Counted from the stretch's first letter, positions 42,407 to 52,538 are shown. The stretch: DNA of 64,000 nt from Clostridia bacterium (GCA_017416285.1 JAFQCU010000036.1:1-64000); one strand, 5' to 3'. Notes: generated by a model from the letters alone, not told the origin. Translations and numbers: made by a program.

Positions 42407-42768
42407 TGAACATCGGTGAAATTGGGCTACAAGGCGAAAAACGTGTTGCACAGTTTTTGCGAAAGCGTGGCTTTAGCGTTATTAAACGCAATTTTCAGTG
42501 TCGATACGGTGAAATCGACATAATTGCCGAAAATAATGAGTATATTCTTTTTGTTGAGGTTAAAACCCGCAAAGCCAATGCTCTTGTTTCGGGAATAGCA
42601 GCGGTGGACAGTCATAAGCAGTCACGCCTTACGCTTGCTGCACAGGACTATATTTCAAAAACCCTTTGCGAAAAGCAACCACGCTTTGATGTGGCAGAGG
42701 TTACTGTGTATGAAAAAGCCGACGATAGCTTGGGGTACAGCCTTAAATATTTTGAAAATGCTTTTTAG
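42406..42768 (+). CDS. yraN: YraN-family (UPF0102) nuclease-like protein
   Basis: 120-residue protein of the restriction-endonuclease-like superfamily. Signature block GEKRVAQFLRKRGFSVIKRN, the RYGEIDIIAEN motif with the acidic residues, and FVEVKTRKAN are present. Function is not firmly known; it usually follows rnhB, as here. Confidence 0.92.
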   Translation: MNIGEIGLQGEKRVAQFLRKRGFSVIKRNFQCRYGEIDIIAENNEYILFVEVKTRKANALVSGIAAVDSHKQSRLTLAAQDYISKTLCEKQPRFDVAEVTVYEKADDSLGYSLKYFENAF

Positions 42769-42775
42769 GTGAAAT

Positions 42776-43624
42776 ATGCGTTTTTTTGATTTGCACTCTG
42801 ACACGGCGTATAAAATGTATGTTGAAAAACAGGGGTTTTATCAAAACAGTCTTGCAATATCAGGGCAAAAGGGCGAAGCGTTTTGCGATTGGTATCAAAC
42901 CTTTGCAATTTGGCTGCCCGAAGAATTAGAAAATCCTTTTTTGTTTTATAAAAATACCGTTTCGCACTTAAAGAAAAATTTGTGCGGCAAGGTAAAGCCG
43001 ATTTTTGCGGTCGAGGGTGGTACGGTTTTAGAAAATGACAGTGGCCGCCTTTATGAATTAAAGCAAGACGGCGTAAAGCTTTTAACCCTTACCTGGAACG
43101 GCGAAAACGCCATTGCGGGCGGTTGTAAAAGTGATAAAGGACTTACATATTTTGGCAAAACTGTTATTGATAAAATGAATAAAATTAATATGGCGGTCGA
43201 TTTATCTCACCTTAACGACAAAAGCTTTTTTGAGGTGATTGACCGTGCCGAAAAACCGATTGCCAGCCATAGTAACTGTCGCAGTGTTTGTGATATTTCA
43301 CGCAATTTAAGTGATGAACAAATTAAACTTATTTGTGAAAAGGGCGGCGTTATCGGGCTTAATTTTTACCCTTTGTTTTTGGGTGGCAACGTTTTTGAAA
43401 AAATATATGAAAATATCGCCCATTTGTTGTATTTGGGGTATGAAAACATTATTGCTGTCGGCAGTGATTTTGATGGCGCTGTTATGGCGTCGGAGCTTTG
43501 CGATATTACAAAAATTTTTGATTTATACGTCTTTTTGGAACAAAAAGGACTCGATAATTCACTTTTGGATAAAATATTTTATAAAAATGCTTATCTAACC
43601 TTTGACAAATGGGGCTTATTATAA
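42776..43624 (+). CDS. M19-family membrane dipeptidase-like metallohydrolase
   Basis: 282 residues, shorter than the usual 320-400 of renal-type dipeptidases. Metal ligand motif DLHSDT opens the protein; other expected ligands appear in FAVEGG, VDLSHL, ASHSNCRS and GSDFDGA. No signal peptide, so cytoplasmic. It may hydrolyse small dipeptides or a related amide. It ends in TTGACA-containing sequence that forms the thrC promoter. Confidence 0.85.
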   Translation: MRFFDLHSDTAYKMYVEKQGFYQNSLAISGQKGEAFCDWYQTFAIWLPEELENPFLFYKNTVSHLKKNLCGKVKPIFAVEGGTVLENDSGRLYELKQDGVKLLTLTWNGENAIAGGCKSDKGLTYFGKTVIDKMNKINMAVDLSHLNDKSFFEVIDRAEKPIASHSNCRSVCDISRNLSDEQIKLICEKGGVIGLNFYPLFLGGNVFEKIYENIAHLLYLGYENIIAVGSDFDGAVMASELCDITKIFDLYVFLEQKGLDNSLLDKIFYKNAYLTFDKWGLL

Positions 43625-43630
43625 TAAAAT
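43602..43630 (+). promoter_or_regulatory. Promoter of thrC
   Basis: TTGACA (43602-43607), 17-nt spacer, TAAAAT (43625-43630), overlapping the end of the dipeptidase gene. Confidence 0.7.
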
Positions 43631-43666
43631 AACACTAGTTAAGTATAAACGTTAGGATGTCGATTT

Positions 43667-45157
43667 ATGAATTACATTAGTACAAGGGATAAACAGGTTA
43701 AAACTACCGCTGCCGGTGCTATTTCGCAGGGCATCTCGGTAGAGGGCGGTCTTTTCGTGCCCGATACTTTTCCTGTTTTTAAAAATGAAGATTTTGCCAA
43801 GCTTTGCGAGATGGACTATATTGGACGTGCCAAGTACGTTTTAAGCCATTTTTTAAACGATTTTACTGATGAGGAAATCGATTATTGCGTTAAGGGTGCA
43901 TATACTGGTTCATTTGAAAACGAACAGCCCGCCCCCATTGCGCTTTTGGGTGAAAACGCTAATCTTCTTGAGCTTTGGCATGGTCCTACCTGTGCTTTTA
44001 AGGACTTGGCGTTACAGCTTTTACCTTATCTTTTAACAACCTCTGCCAAAAAGGTTTCAAAGGGCAAGAAAATTGTAATTTTGGTTGCCACCTCGGGCGA
44101 TACGGGAAAAGCCGCACTTGAAGGTTTTTGTGACGTACCAAATACTGAAATTATGGTATTTTACCCCAGCGACGGCGTAAGCCCTATGCAGAAGCTTCAA
44201 ATGGATTCGCAAAAGGGCGAAAACGTTCACGTTTGCGCTATTAAGGGCAATTTTGACGATGCTCAGACAGGTGTTAAAAAGATTTTCACAAATCCTGACG
44301 TTAAAAATAAATTGGCTGAAAACAATATGCAGTTTTCTTCTGCAAACTCAATTAACTGGGGTCGTTTGGCACCTCAAATTGTTTACTATGTTTCGGCTTA
44401 TTGCGATTTGTTAAAGCGTGAGGGCGATTATCTTAAAAACGGCTTTAATATCGTTGTTCCCACAGGCAACTTTGGTAATATTCTTGCCGCTTATTATGCA
44501 AAGAAAATGGGCGTTCCGGTTAAAAAGCTTATCTGTGCATCAAACGCAAATAATGTTTTGACCGACTTTATCAACACAGGTAAATATGACCGCAATCGCA
44601 GCTTCTTTACAACCATTTCTCCCTCAATGGATATTTTGATTTCCTCTAATCTTGAAAGAATGCTATTTGAGCTTTCGGGTGAGGAAGACACCGCAGTTGC
44701 AAAAATGCAAAAGGATTTAAGCGATAGCGGCACCTTTACTGTAAGCGATGATGTAAAAGCAAAAATGGGTGATTTGTTCTGGGGCGGCTGCTGTGATGAT
44801 GCTGCTACTCTTGAAACAATTAATAACCTATTTAACGAATACGGTTATCTTTGTGATACTCATACTGCAGTTGCAATGAATGTTTATAAGCAGTATGTTG
44901 AAAAAACAGGGGATGATATTCCTACCGTTATCGCTTCTACCGCATCTCCCTATAAGTTTGCCGCAAGTGTTTTGGGTGCCGTAAGCGACCAAAAGGGCGA
45001 AAGTGAATTTGACACAGTTCGTATTTTGAGTGAGGTTACCAAAACCGAAATTCCAACGCCCATTGCTGCACTTGAAAACGCAACTGTTCGCTTTAAGGAA
45101 ATTTGCGATAAAGAAAATATGTTAAACGCTGTTTATTCGGCTTTAAATATCGAATAA
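43667..45157 (+). CDS. thrC: Threonine synthase
   Basis: Pyridoxal-phosphate enzyme converting O-phosphohomoserine to threonine, 496 residues (the longer fungal/clostridial class). The Schiff-base Lys lies in PTCAFKDLALQ; SGDTGKAALEGF and VVPTGNFGNILAAYYAKKMG bind the cofactor phosphate. Monocistronic with promoter and terminator. TTAGGATG ribosome binding site is modest. Confidence 0.96.
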   Translation: MNYISTRDKQVKTTAAGAISQGISVEGGLFVPDTFPVFKNEDFAKLCEMDYIGRAKYVLSHFLNDFTDEEIDYCVKGAYTGSFENEQPAPIALLGENANLLELWHGPTCAFKDLALQLLPYLLTTSAKKVSKGKKIVILVATSGDTGKAALEGFCDVPNTEIMVFYPSDGVSPMQKLQMDSQKGENVHVCAIKGNFDDAQTGVKKIFTNPDVKNKLAENNMQFSSANSINWGRLAPQIVYYVSAYCDLLKREGDYLKNGFNIVVPTGNFGNILAAYYAKKMGVPVKKLICASNANNVLTDFINTGKYDRNRSFFTTISPSMDILISSNLERMLFELSGEEDTAVAKMQKDLSDSGTFTVSDDVKAKMGDLFWGGCCDDAATLETINNLFNEYGYLCDTHTAVAMNVYKQYVEKTGDDIPTVIASTASPYKFAASVLGAVSDQKGESEFDTVRILSEVTKTEIPTPIAALENATVRFKEICDKENMLNAVYSALNIE

Positions 45158-45160
45158 TAT

Positions 45161-45188
45161 AAAAAGCCACTGTTTTCAGTGGCTTTTT
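45161..45188. terminator. Bidirectional terminator after thrC
   Basis: AAAAAGCCACTG/CAGTGGCTTTTT stem serves thrC and the convergent DUF1540 gene. Confidence 0.88.
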
Positions 45189-45202
45189 AAAAACTTGATT
45201 TA

Positions 45203-45367
45203 TTACTTTGCTTTAAAGGTATCACAACAGGTTTCCTGTGCGTTTGATGCCATACCGTTGCCAACATGAATTTTGCCGGCAGAACAGGTGTTGTTCGCTG
45301 CGTGATACATACAGTTTTTAACGTCGCAAGAAATGCAAACGTTAGATTCACATTTGTTTTCCATCAT
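45203..45367 (-). CDS. DUF1540 cysteine-rich small protein, 54 aa
   Basis: ATG at 45367 with AGAAAGGA upstream; a longer frame starting at 45466 overlaps the divergent gene and lacks a site. Seven cysteines (CESNVCISCDVKNCMYH, then NTCSAGKIHVG and ETCCDTF) match the DUF1540 pattern found in Clostridia, thought to bind metal. Function unknown. It diverges from the phosphoesterase gene. Confidence 0.85.
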   Translation of the reverse strand: MMENKCESNVCISCDVKNCMYHAANNTCSAGKIHVGNGMASNAQETCCDTFKAK

Positions 45368-45450
45368 AATCAAGTCCTTTCTGACCGTTAGGTCTTTAGT
45401 ATTTTGTCTAAAAATTTTAAAATTATACGAAAGGGGAGAATTTTTTAAAA

Positions 45451-46131
45451 TTGAGCATTTACGCAATTTCGGATTTGCATCTATCCTTTGGTGCGGATAA
45501 GCCTATGGATATTTTTCGTGGTTGGGGCAGTCATACCGAAAGAATAAAAGCAAATTGGTGCCGACTCGTTAATGAAAACGACACGGTAATTCTCCCAGGG
45601 GACTTTTCGTGGGGGTTAAAGCTTTCCGAAACGTTAGAGGATTTTAAATTTTTAGAAGGTCTTCCCGGTAAAAAAATTATTTTAAAGGGTAACCACGATT
45701 TGTGGTGGTCAACCGTTAAAAAGCTGCGTGATTTTTTCGAGGCTAACGATATTAAATCGGTTGAAATTTTGTTTAATAATACCATTATTGCCGAAGGCTT
45801 TGCTATTGCGGGCACACGTGGTTGGTTCTATGATGATAAGGCAGATAAAAAAATAATTGCACGTGAGGTCGGCAGGCTTGAAACTTCACTCAAGGCCGCC
45901 GAAAGCACAGGACTTCCCGTTTTGGTGTTTTTGCATTACCCGCCGGTTTATAATCTTGATGTCTGCCGTGAAATTTTCGATGTTTTAAAAGCGCACAACA
46001 TTAAAACGGTTTATCACGGTCATATTCACGGTGCGGGGCTTAATAATGCGGTTAAGGAATTCGAAGGTGTCGAATTTAAGCTTATTTCCTGTGATTGTGT
46101 CGATTTTACGCCCGTTTTAGTGGCTAAATAA
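45451..46131 (+). CDS. Calcineurin-like metallophosphoesterase
   Basis: 226 residues. TTG start, 11-12 bases after AAAGGGGAG. The two-metal motifs are complete: SDLHLSF, LPGDFSWG, KGNHDLWW, FLHYPPV and HGHIHG. Phosphodiesterase or phosphatase with an unknown substrate; the family also includes small cytoplasmic enzymes of nucleotide metabolism. Confidence 0.9.
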   Translation: MSIYAISDLHLSFGADKPMDIFRGWGSHTERIKANWCRLVNENDTVILPGDFSWGLKLSETLEDFKFLEGLPGKKIILKGNHDLWWSTVKKLRDFFEANDIKSVEILFNNTIIAEGFAIAGTRGWFYDDKADKKIIAREVGRLETSLKAAESTGLPVLVFLHYPPVYNLDVCREIFDVLKAHNIKTVYHGHIHGAGLNNAVKEFEGVEFKLISCDCVDFTPVLVAK

Positions 46132-46231
46132 ATATATTTTAAATATTATTAAAAAAATAGTGGAAAAAATTGCAAGACTGTGGTACAATAGTTGGGCACA
46201 AAATTTGCATACTTTATGCGGAGGTAAAAAA

Positions 46232-47605
46232 ATGACTTTAAAAGAAACAAAAAATTTGAGCGCTAACAGATACGAGCTTACAATCGCTATCAGCGCTGAA
46301 GAATTAGCTGAAGGTGTTAAAAAAGCATATGAAAGCAGAAAGGCTGACATTTCTATCCCTGGCTTCCGTAAGGGTAAGGTTCCCTTTGCAATGGTTGTTA
46401 AAATGTACGGCGAAGAAGCATTTTATGAAGATGCTTTAAATATCCTTTATCCCGATGCAGTAGATGCTGCTATTAAGGAATCCGGCCTTAAGGTAATTAA
46501 CGATAAAATGGATACTGATATTGAATCCATCTCTAAAGAAGACGGCGTTATTTTAAAGGTTGCTCTTACTACTTATCCCGAAATCGAAATCGGCGAATAC
46601 AAGGGCCTCAAGGCTGAAAAGGTTATCGCTAAGGTAGAAGATAGCGAGGTTGACGCACAGATTAATGCTATGGCTCAGCGTAATGCACGTATGGTATCTG
46701 TAGAAGATCGTGCAGCTCAAATGGGCGACACTGCAGTTATTGACTTTGAAGGCTTTAAGGACGGCGTTGCATTCGAAGGCGGCAAGGGCGAAGGCTATTC
46801 GTTAGAGCTTGGCTCGGGCTCATTTATCCCCGGCTTTGAAGAACAAATCGTTGGTAAGAACATCGGCGACGAGTTTGATATCGTTGTTACTTTCCCTGAA
46901 GAATACGGCGCAGAAGAGCTTGCAGGTAAAGAAGCTACCTTCAAGATTAAGCTTCACGAAATCAAGTTCCAAGAGCTTCCCGAAATTGATGATGAATTCG
47001 CAAAGGACGTAAGCGAATTTGATACTTTGGCTGAGCTTAAGGCTGACATTAAGGAAAAGGCTTTGGCTCAGAAGGCTAAAATTGCTGAAGAAGAAGCTGA
47101 AAACGAACTCGTTCAGCAGATTGTTGACAGCATTAAGGGTGAAATCCCCGAAGCAATGTTTGAAAACCGTTTAGAGCAGAGCGTTGAAGAATTCGGCTAC
47201 CGTTTACAGATGCAGGGATTAGACCTTGACACCTATCTCAAGTATTCAAACACTTCAATGGATGATTTCAAGGCTACCTTCCGTCCTCAGGCAGAGGCAC
47301 AGGTTAAATTCCGCCTTGCTCTTGAAAAAATTGTTGAGCTTGAAAAGATTGAAGCTGATGATGAAGCTCTTGAAGCAGAATTTAAAAAGCTTGCAGAAGC
47401 TTACAATATGGAAGTTGAAGCAGTTAAAAACGCTATTCCCGCAAGCGAGCTTGCTAAGGACGTTGCTGTTCAGAAGGCAATCGACTTTATTAAAGAAAAT
47501 GCAGTTATCACCGAAGTAGAAGCAAAGACCGAAAAGAAGCCTGCTGCTAAGAAAAAGACTGCTGCAAAGAAAACCACCAAAAAGGCAGAAGAAGCTGCTG
47601 AATAA
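46232..47605 (+). CDS. tig: Trigger factor
   Basis: Ribosome-associated chaperone and prolyl isomerase, 457 residues. ATG at 46232 chosen for its CGGAGG site. The N-terminal ribosome-binding loop has SIPGFRKGKVPFAMV, the central FKBP-type domain includes DTAVIDFEGFKDG and LGSGSFIPGFEEQ, then the long helical C-domain. The end carries an Ala/Lys-rich extension (KKKTAAKKTTKKAEEAAE) beyond the usual tail. Followed by clpP and clpX, the standard order. Confidence 0.96.
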   Translation: MTLKETKNLSANRYELTIAISAEELAEGVKKAYESRKADISIPGFRKGKVPFAMVVKMYGEEAFYEDALNILYPDAVDAAIKESGLKVINDKMDTDIESISKEDGVILKVALTTYPEIEIGEYKGLKAEKVIAKVEDSEVDAQINAMAQRNARMVSVEDRAAQMGDTAVIDFEGFKDGVAFEGGKGEGYSLELGSGSFIPGFEEQIVGKNIGDEFDIVVTFPEEYGAEELAGKEATFKIKLHEIKFQELPEIDDEFAKDVSEFDTLAELKADIKEKALAQKAKIAEEEAENELVQQIVDSIKGEIPEAMFENRLEQSVEEFGYRLQMQGLDLDTYLKYSNTSMDDFKATFRPQAEAQVKFRLALEKIVELEKIEADDEALEAEFKKLAEAYNMEVEAVKNAIPASELAKDVAVQKAIDFIKENAVITEVEAKTEKKPAAKKKTAAKKTTKKAEEAAE

Positions 47606-47649
47606 TTGATTATAAACCATTAAAAAGGTTCATAATATTTAAAGATACC

Positions 47650-47670
47650 GCCGGCACATCCCGTGCCGGC
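47650..47670 (+). terminator. Hairpin between tig and clpP
   Basis: GCCGGCAC/GTGCCGGC with ATCCC loop, then AATTTTAAAAAGGAG. It has only a short T-run, so a partial terminator or an RNA-processing stem is possible. Confidence 0.5.
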
Positions 47671-47693
47671 AATTTTAAAAAGGAGTATGTTTT

Positions 47694-48275
47694 ATGAGTT
47701 TTGTACCTTATGTTATTGAACAAACAAGTAGAGGAGAGCGTTCATACGACATTTTTTCACGTCTTTTAAACGACCGCATCATTATGCTTAACGGCGAAGT
47801 TAACGATGCATCAGCGAGCGTTGTTATTGCTCAAATGCTTTATCTTGAAGGTCAGGACCCCGATAAAGACATTAACTTTTATATTAACAGCCCCGGTGGT
47901 TCGGTATCTGCCGGTATGGCAATTTATGACACAATGCAATACATTAAGTGTGATGTAAGCACAATTTGTATGGGTATGGCTGCAAGTATGGGTGCATTCC
48001 TTTTATCTGCAGGTGCAAAGGGCAAGCGTTTGGCACTTCCCAACAGCGAAATTATGATTCATCAGCCCTTGGGCGGCGCAAAGGGTCAGGCAACCGAAAT
48101 TTTAATTGCCGCAAAGCATATTGAACGCACCCGTGCTAACCTAAACCGCATTTTGTCTGAAAACACAGGCAGGTCTTTAGAAGAAATTGAACGTGACACC
48201 GAACGTGACAATTTTATGACCGCACAGGAAGCTTGTGACTATGGTCTTGTTGATAAAGTAATTACTAAGAGGTAA
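47694..48275 (+). CDS. clpP: ATP-dependent Clp protease proteolytic subunit
   Basis: 193-residue serine protease that forms the tetradecameric chamber. Catalytic Ser98 (GMAASMGAF) and His123 (MIHQPLGGA) are visible, with the catalytic Asp in [21 protein letters not shown] ribosome binding site. Acts with ClpX encoded next. Confidence 0.98.
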   Translation: MSFVPYVIEQTSRGERSYDIFSRLLNDRIIMLNGEVNDASASVVIAQMLYLEGQDPDKDINFYINSPGGSVSAGMAIYDTMQYIKCDVSTICMGMAASMGAFLLSAGAKGKRLALPNSEIMIHQPLGGAKGQATEILIAAKHIERTRANLNRILSENTGRSLEEIERDTERDNFMTAQEACDYGLVDKVITKR

Positions 48276-48281
48276 TAAATA

Positions 48282-49517
48282 ATGCCAAGTAAAGTAGACA
48301 ATGAAATTCGTTGTTCCTTTTGTGGCAAAACACAGGACGAGGTAACCCGTCTTGTAGAGGGTCCGGGCGTTTACATTTGCGACAACTGTATTGATTTTTG
48401 TGCATCTCTTTTGTTTGAAGATGAGGTTGCCGCAACCAAGGGTAAAAAGCCCAAAAAGGAAAAGGAATTCGTTTTACCGAAGCCACAGGAAATCAAGGCA
48501 AAGCTTGATGAATATGTAATTGGTCAGGATGAAGCCAAAAAAACCTTGTCGGTAGCGGTTTATAATCACTATAAGCGTATTTTCAAAAAGGATGAAAGCG
48601 GCGTTGAGCTTAACAAAAGCAACGTTTTAATGCTTGGTCCTACAGGTGTTGGTAAAACACTTTTGGCGCAAACCTTGGCAAAATGCCTCGACGTGCCGAT
48701 TGCTATTACCGATGCCACCACCTTAACCGAAGCGGGCTATGTTGGTGAAGACGTTGAAAATATACTTCTCAGACTTATTCAAGCGGCTGATTATGACATT
48801 GAAAAAGCCGAACGTGGTATAATTTACGTTGATGAAATTGATAAAATCGCAAGAAAGAGCGAAAACGTTTCAATCACCCGTGACGTAAGCGGTGAGGGTG
48901 TTCAGCAAGCGCTTTTGAAAATTTTGGAAGGCACTGTTGCTAACGTTCCGCCTCAAGGTGGAAGAAAGCATCCGCAGCAGGAATTTATTCAAATTGACAC
49001 TACAAATATTTTGTTTATTTGTGCGGGCGCATTTGACGGCATCGAAAAGGTTATAGACCGCCGTATCGGCGGCAGCAGCCTTGGATTTGGTGCAGATGTG
49101 AAATCCCCCAAAAGTAAGGAAGCCGAGGCCTTGAACATGGCTGCAACCCATCAGGATTTGGTTAAATTTGGTATTATACCCGAGCTTGTTGGTCGTATGC
49201 CGGTTATCACAGCCCTTAAGGGTATGGATAAGGAAACCTTGGTTCGCATTATGCTGGAGCCGAAAAATTCTATTATCAAGCAGTACGAAGCCCTCTTTAA
49301 AATGGATGGTGTTGAGTTAATGTTTGATAAAAACGCACTTAATAAAATTGCCGAGCTTACAATCGAACGCAAGACCGGTGCACGTGGTCTTCGCTCAATA
49401 ATCGAGGGTGTTTTACAGCCCTTAATGTTTGAAACCCCGTCGGATAATACAATTAAAAAGATTGTAATTACCGAAGACACCGTTTTAGGCGGCGAGGCAG
49501 AGATTATAAGAAATTAA
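48282..49517 (+). CDS. clpX: ATP-dependent Clp protease ATP-binding subunit ClpX
   Basis: AAA+ unfoldase, 411 residues. N-terminal C4 zinc domain (Cys11, Cys14, Cys33, Cys36), Walker A GPTGVGKT at about 123-130, Walker [12 protein letters not shown], pore loop [11 protein letters not shown] and sensor 2 GARGLRS. The [17 protein letters not shown] segment is family typical. Confidence 0.98.
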   Translation: MPSKVDNEIRCSFCGKTQDEVTRLVEGPGVYICDNCIDFCASLLFEDEVAATKGKKPKKEKEFVLPKPQEIKAKLDEYVIGQDEAKKTLSVAVYNHYKRIFKKDESGVELNKSNVLMLGPTGVGKTLLAQTLAKCLDVPIAITDATTLTEAGYVGEDVENILLRLIQAADYDIEKAERGIIYVDEIDKIARKSENVSITRDVSGEGVQQALLKILEGTVANVPPQGGRKHPQQEFIQIDTTNILFICAGAFDGIEKVIDRRIGGSSLGFGADVKSPKSKEAEALNMAATHQDLVKFGIIPELVGRMPVITALKGMDKETLVRIMLEPKNSIIKQYEALFKMDGVELMFDKNALNKIAELTIERKTGARGLRSIIEGVLQPLMFETPSDNTIKKIVITEDTVLGGEAEIIRN

Positions 49518-49548
49518 AAAAATCCACCCGCTTGGGTGGATTTTTTGG
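49517..49548 (+). terminator. Terminator of clpX
   Basis: AAAAAATCCACCC/GGGTGGATTTTTT stem with GCTT loop. Confidence 0.88.
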
Positions 49549-49613
49549 TAATCGGCAATGGTTATGTCGTTAAAATGTAAACTATAATTTAATATCTGGT
49601 TTAAAATTTTATA

Positions 49614-49642
49614 TTGTTTTATTTCAATATGTTTCTTATAAT
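49614..49642 (+). promoter_or_regulatory. Promoter of the GH78 pseudogene
   Basis: TTGTTT, 17-nt spacer, TATAAT; followed by AGGCGGTGA before the GTG start, so the broken gene may still be transcribed. Confidence 0.6.
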
Positions 49643-49663
49643 AAAACCAAAGGCGGTGATTCG

Positions 49664-51335
49664 GTGAAAAATGCAAATTTTATAACTTGGAGTAAGACGG
49701 ATAGCGATATTTGCCCTGTGTTTTTGCGTGAATTCAACCTTTTAAGCAACATAAAAAAAGCAACACTTTTTATAACTGCCCGTGGTGTTTACGAGGCTGT
49801 GCTTAACGGCAAACGTATTGGCAATTTTGTAATGGCGCCGGGGTGGACATCTTACGATAACCGTTTGCAGGTTCAAAAATATGACGTAACCGATATGCTG
49901 AAAAATAACAACCGCTTACAGGTGACACTTTCAAGCGGTTGGTTTGCAGGGCTTAAAAGCCGACCTTTAAACAAAGACAGATTGGCGTTAATTGCGAAAA
50001 TTGTTTTAGAATATTCAAATGGTGAAAGTCAAGAAATAGTGACCGATGAAAATTGGCGGGTAGCCGAAAGCCCGGTTCGTTTTTGCGATATCTATGACGG
50101 TGAAATTTATGATGCTACCATAACACCCGATTTTAATGAAAATGCGGTTGTTTCGTTTGATAACGACAAATCTGTTTTATGCGAACAAATCGGGGAAGAG
50201 GTAACCGAGCAAGAGCGCCTTACACCCGTTGAAATTTTTAAAACACCCAAGGGTGAAACGGTAATTGATTTTGGGCAAAACTTAACGGGGTATCTTGAAA
50301 TTTCGCTTGATGCAAAAGCAGGGGATATTGCCGAATTTTCTTTTGCCGAGGTGCGCCCATAAAGATTGGTTCAGAAACGATGCGGCAGGCTGGAGTGATG
50401 CAATCACCGTTTGCCCGTGGGAATATTATCAAATTTATGGCGACACCCTGATTTTAAAAACAATGTTTGAACCTATGAAAAAATGGGTAAACCATATTGC
50501 CGATATAACCGAAAAAACAAATTTATGGTTTGGCGGTTTTCAGTACGGTGACTGGCTTGAGCTTGGCGCAAAAGAGGGCGAGTTCAAGGGCGACACCCGT
50601 GATAATCTTGTAGCTTCGGCATTTTATGCAAATTCTGTAAATATTGTTTGCAAGGCAGGCAAGGTTTTGGGTGAGGACGTATCATATTACGAAAATCTCT
50701 ATAAGAATATTGTGTCAGCTTTTAAGGCTGAATTCAAAGATGATTTTAAAACCCAGACCGAGCACATTTTGCCTTTAAATTTCGGGCTTTGTGTTGATGA
50801 AGAAAGGGTTGTTAAGTCACTGACAGAGCTTATACACAAGGACGGCGATAAGCTTCAAACCGGATTTTTGGGCACCCCCTACGTTTTACACGTTTTGGAT
50901 AAGTACGGATATACTAATTTAGCATATACCTTGTTGCTTCGTAAGGATTATCCGTCATGGCTTTATCCAATTACAAAAGGTGCCACCACTATTTGGGAGC
51001 ATTGGGATGGCATTAAGCCCGACGGCAGTATGTGGAGCAGTGAAATGAATTCCTTTAATCACTATGCTTACGGCGCTGTAGGTGACTGGCTTTACGGTGT
51101 GGCAGGCGGTATAACCGCTTTGGAGTCCGGCTTTAAAAAGGTGCGCTTTGCACCCAAGCCCGATAACCAAATTGATTGGTTTAAGGCGGAAATCGACACC
51201 GATTACGGAAAAATTAGTTCTTATTGGTACCATAAAGACGGCAAAATCAGTTACGAATTCGAAACCCCCGTCAATGCAATTATAGAAATTGATGGCAAGG
51301 TTTTCAAAGTAGAAAAAGGAAAATATGAATTTTAA
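49664..51335 (+). pseudogene. Alpha-L-rhamnosidase (GH78) pseudogene, internal deletion and frame change
   Basis: The first frame (GTG 49664 to stop at 50362) encodes the N-terminal beta-sandwich domains of a bacterial rhamnosidase: ARGVYEAVLNGKRIGNFVMAPGWTSY, and near its end VIDFGQNLTGYLEISL and AEVRP. The protein then stops. A second frame carries the end of the catalytic (alpha/alpha)6 barrel and C-terminal sandwich from about 50363 to 51335 (WSDAITVCPWEYYQIYGD, NHYAYGAVGDWLYG). Intact GH78 proteins have some 250-300 residues between these parts, including the DERLGWTGDAQ-type catalytic region, which is absent. A deletion with frame change at about 50358 inactivated it. Confidence 0.85.
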
Positions 51336-51363
51336 AAAACGCACCCGTTCGGGTGCGTTTTTT
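51334..51363 (+). terminator. Terminator after GH78 pseudogene
   Basis: AAAAAACGCACCC/GGGTGCGTTTTTT stem, separating the pseudogene from the polysaccharide operon. Confidence 0.88.
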
Positions 51364-51407
51364 GATTGCAGAAAAATAACAAATTTAGATTAGGTGTAGT
51401 TAATGGG

Positions 51408-51436
51408 TTGACCTTTTTTATTAAATATAGTATAAT
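51408..51436 (+). promoter_or_regulatory. Promoter of the surface-polysaccharide operon
   Basis: TTGACC (51408-51413), 17-nt spacer, TATAAT (51431-51436). It precedes a leader of about 130 bases and an operon running off the window at 64000. Confidence 0.75.
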
Positions 51437-51460
51437 ATACAAGTTAATAAACTGGGTGTA

Positions 51461-51541
51461 TTGTATGCTTTGTTTATAAAATGGTTTAAAAATACGGATA
51501 TTATCGTTTCCAAGAATGAATATGGCGAAAAATCTGATTAA
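51461..51541 (+). CDS. Possible 26-aa leader peptide of the polysaccharide operon
   Basis: A TTG-started frame (MYALFIKWFKNTDIIVSKN..) between the promoter and the first gene, with a weak GGGTG site very near the start. It might be a leader ORF or just the remnant of a deleted gene; evidence is thin. Confidence 0.25.
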   Translation: MYALFIKWFKNTDIIVSKNEYGEKSD

Positions 51542-51569
51542 ATCCCTTTAGAAGCGGAGGTCACAAATT

Positions 51570-52538
51570 ATGACAAACAAAACATTTCGTATTTTGTTTA
51601 CAAGTATAGGTAGACGAGTTGAGTTGGTGCAAGAATTTTTTTTGGCCGCCCAAAGTCTTAATTACAATTTAGAGATATATGGAGCGGATATAACAGATAC
51701 CGCTCCAGCGTTAAGTTTTTGCGATCATACGATAATAGTGCCACGAATTAAGGATGCATTATATGTGCCCACTTTATTGGAGTGTTGCCAAAAAAATAGA
51801 ATTGATGTTTTAATTCCTACAATTGATACTGATCTTTTGGTTTTATCACAAAATAAAAAAGTATTTGAGGATATTGGAACTATTGTATTGGTAAGTGATG
51901 AAGAAAAAATTGCCATCTGCAGGGATAAGCGTCTCACCTCTGATTATTTTGAGTCGGTGGGTTTGGCTGCCCCTACACCTGTGGACGACTATAAAAAGTA
52001 CAACGCTGGATTTCCGGCATTTATAAAACCCAAGGATGGGAGTTCAAGTATTTTTGCTTATAAGGTTGAAAATCAGCAAGAACTTGAAAGTTTTGTAAGG
52101 CGAGTTCCCGATTATATTATTCAGCCCTTTGTTGAAGGTACTGAATACACTGTAGACGTTTTTTGCGATTTTGATGGTAACCCTATATATATAACTCCTC
52201 GTGTTCGTCTTGCTGTTCGTGCGGGAGAGGTTCTTAAAACTAAAATTTCTCAAGATGAAGTTATTATCGATGAAATTAAGCGGTTATTGTCTGATTACAA
52301 GCCTTGCGGGCCTATCACCGTTCAGCTCATTCGCCAGAACGGAACGGGAAAAGATTATTATATTGAGATAAATCCTCGATATGGCGGAGGTGCACCTCTC
52401 ACTATGAAGGCTGGCGCTAATTCTGCGGTTGCTCTTCTAAAACTTCTCAATGGGGAAAATATAAATTATTTTCCCAAAGCTGCAGAAGATTGTGCTGTTT
52501 ATTGTAGATTTGATCAAAGCATAAGGGTGAAAGCGTAG
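51570..52538 (+). CDS. ATP-grasp domain protein
   Basis: 322 residues. N-terminal Rossmann-like preATP-grasp domain (ILFTSIGRRVELVQEFF), then ATP-grasp with FPAFIKPKDGSSSIF, EYTVDVFCDFDG and the metal-binding YYIEINPRYGGG. Such carbamoyl-phosphate-synthase-like ligases often sit first in polysaccharide clusters beside a HAD protein, where they ligate an acid to an amine. The exact substrates cannot be told. GCGGAGG ribosome binding site. Confidence 0.85.
   Translation: MTNKTFRILFTSIGRRVELVQEFFLAAQSLNYNLEIYGADITDTAPALSFCDHTIIVPRIKDALYVPTLLECCQKNRIDVLIPTIDTDLLVLSQNKKVFEDIGTIVLVSDEEKIAICRDKRLTSDYFESVGLAAPTPVDDYKKYNAGFPAFIKPKDGSSSIFAYKVENQQELESFVRRVPDYIIQPFVEGTEYTVDVFCDFDGNPIYITPRVRLAVRAGEVLKTKISQDEVIIDEIKRLLSDYKPCGPITVQLIRQNGTGKDYYIEINPRYGGGAPLTMKAGANSAVALLKLLNGENINYFPKAAEDCAVYCRFDQSIRVKA

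Noticed and set aside
50295..51335. Independent gene for the downstream half of the rhamnosidase
   Set aside because: No ribosome binding site at its start, and it reads as the continuation of GH78 after a deletion.
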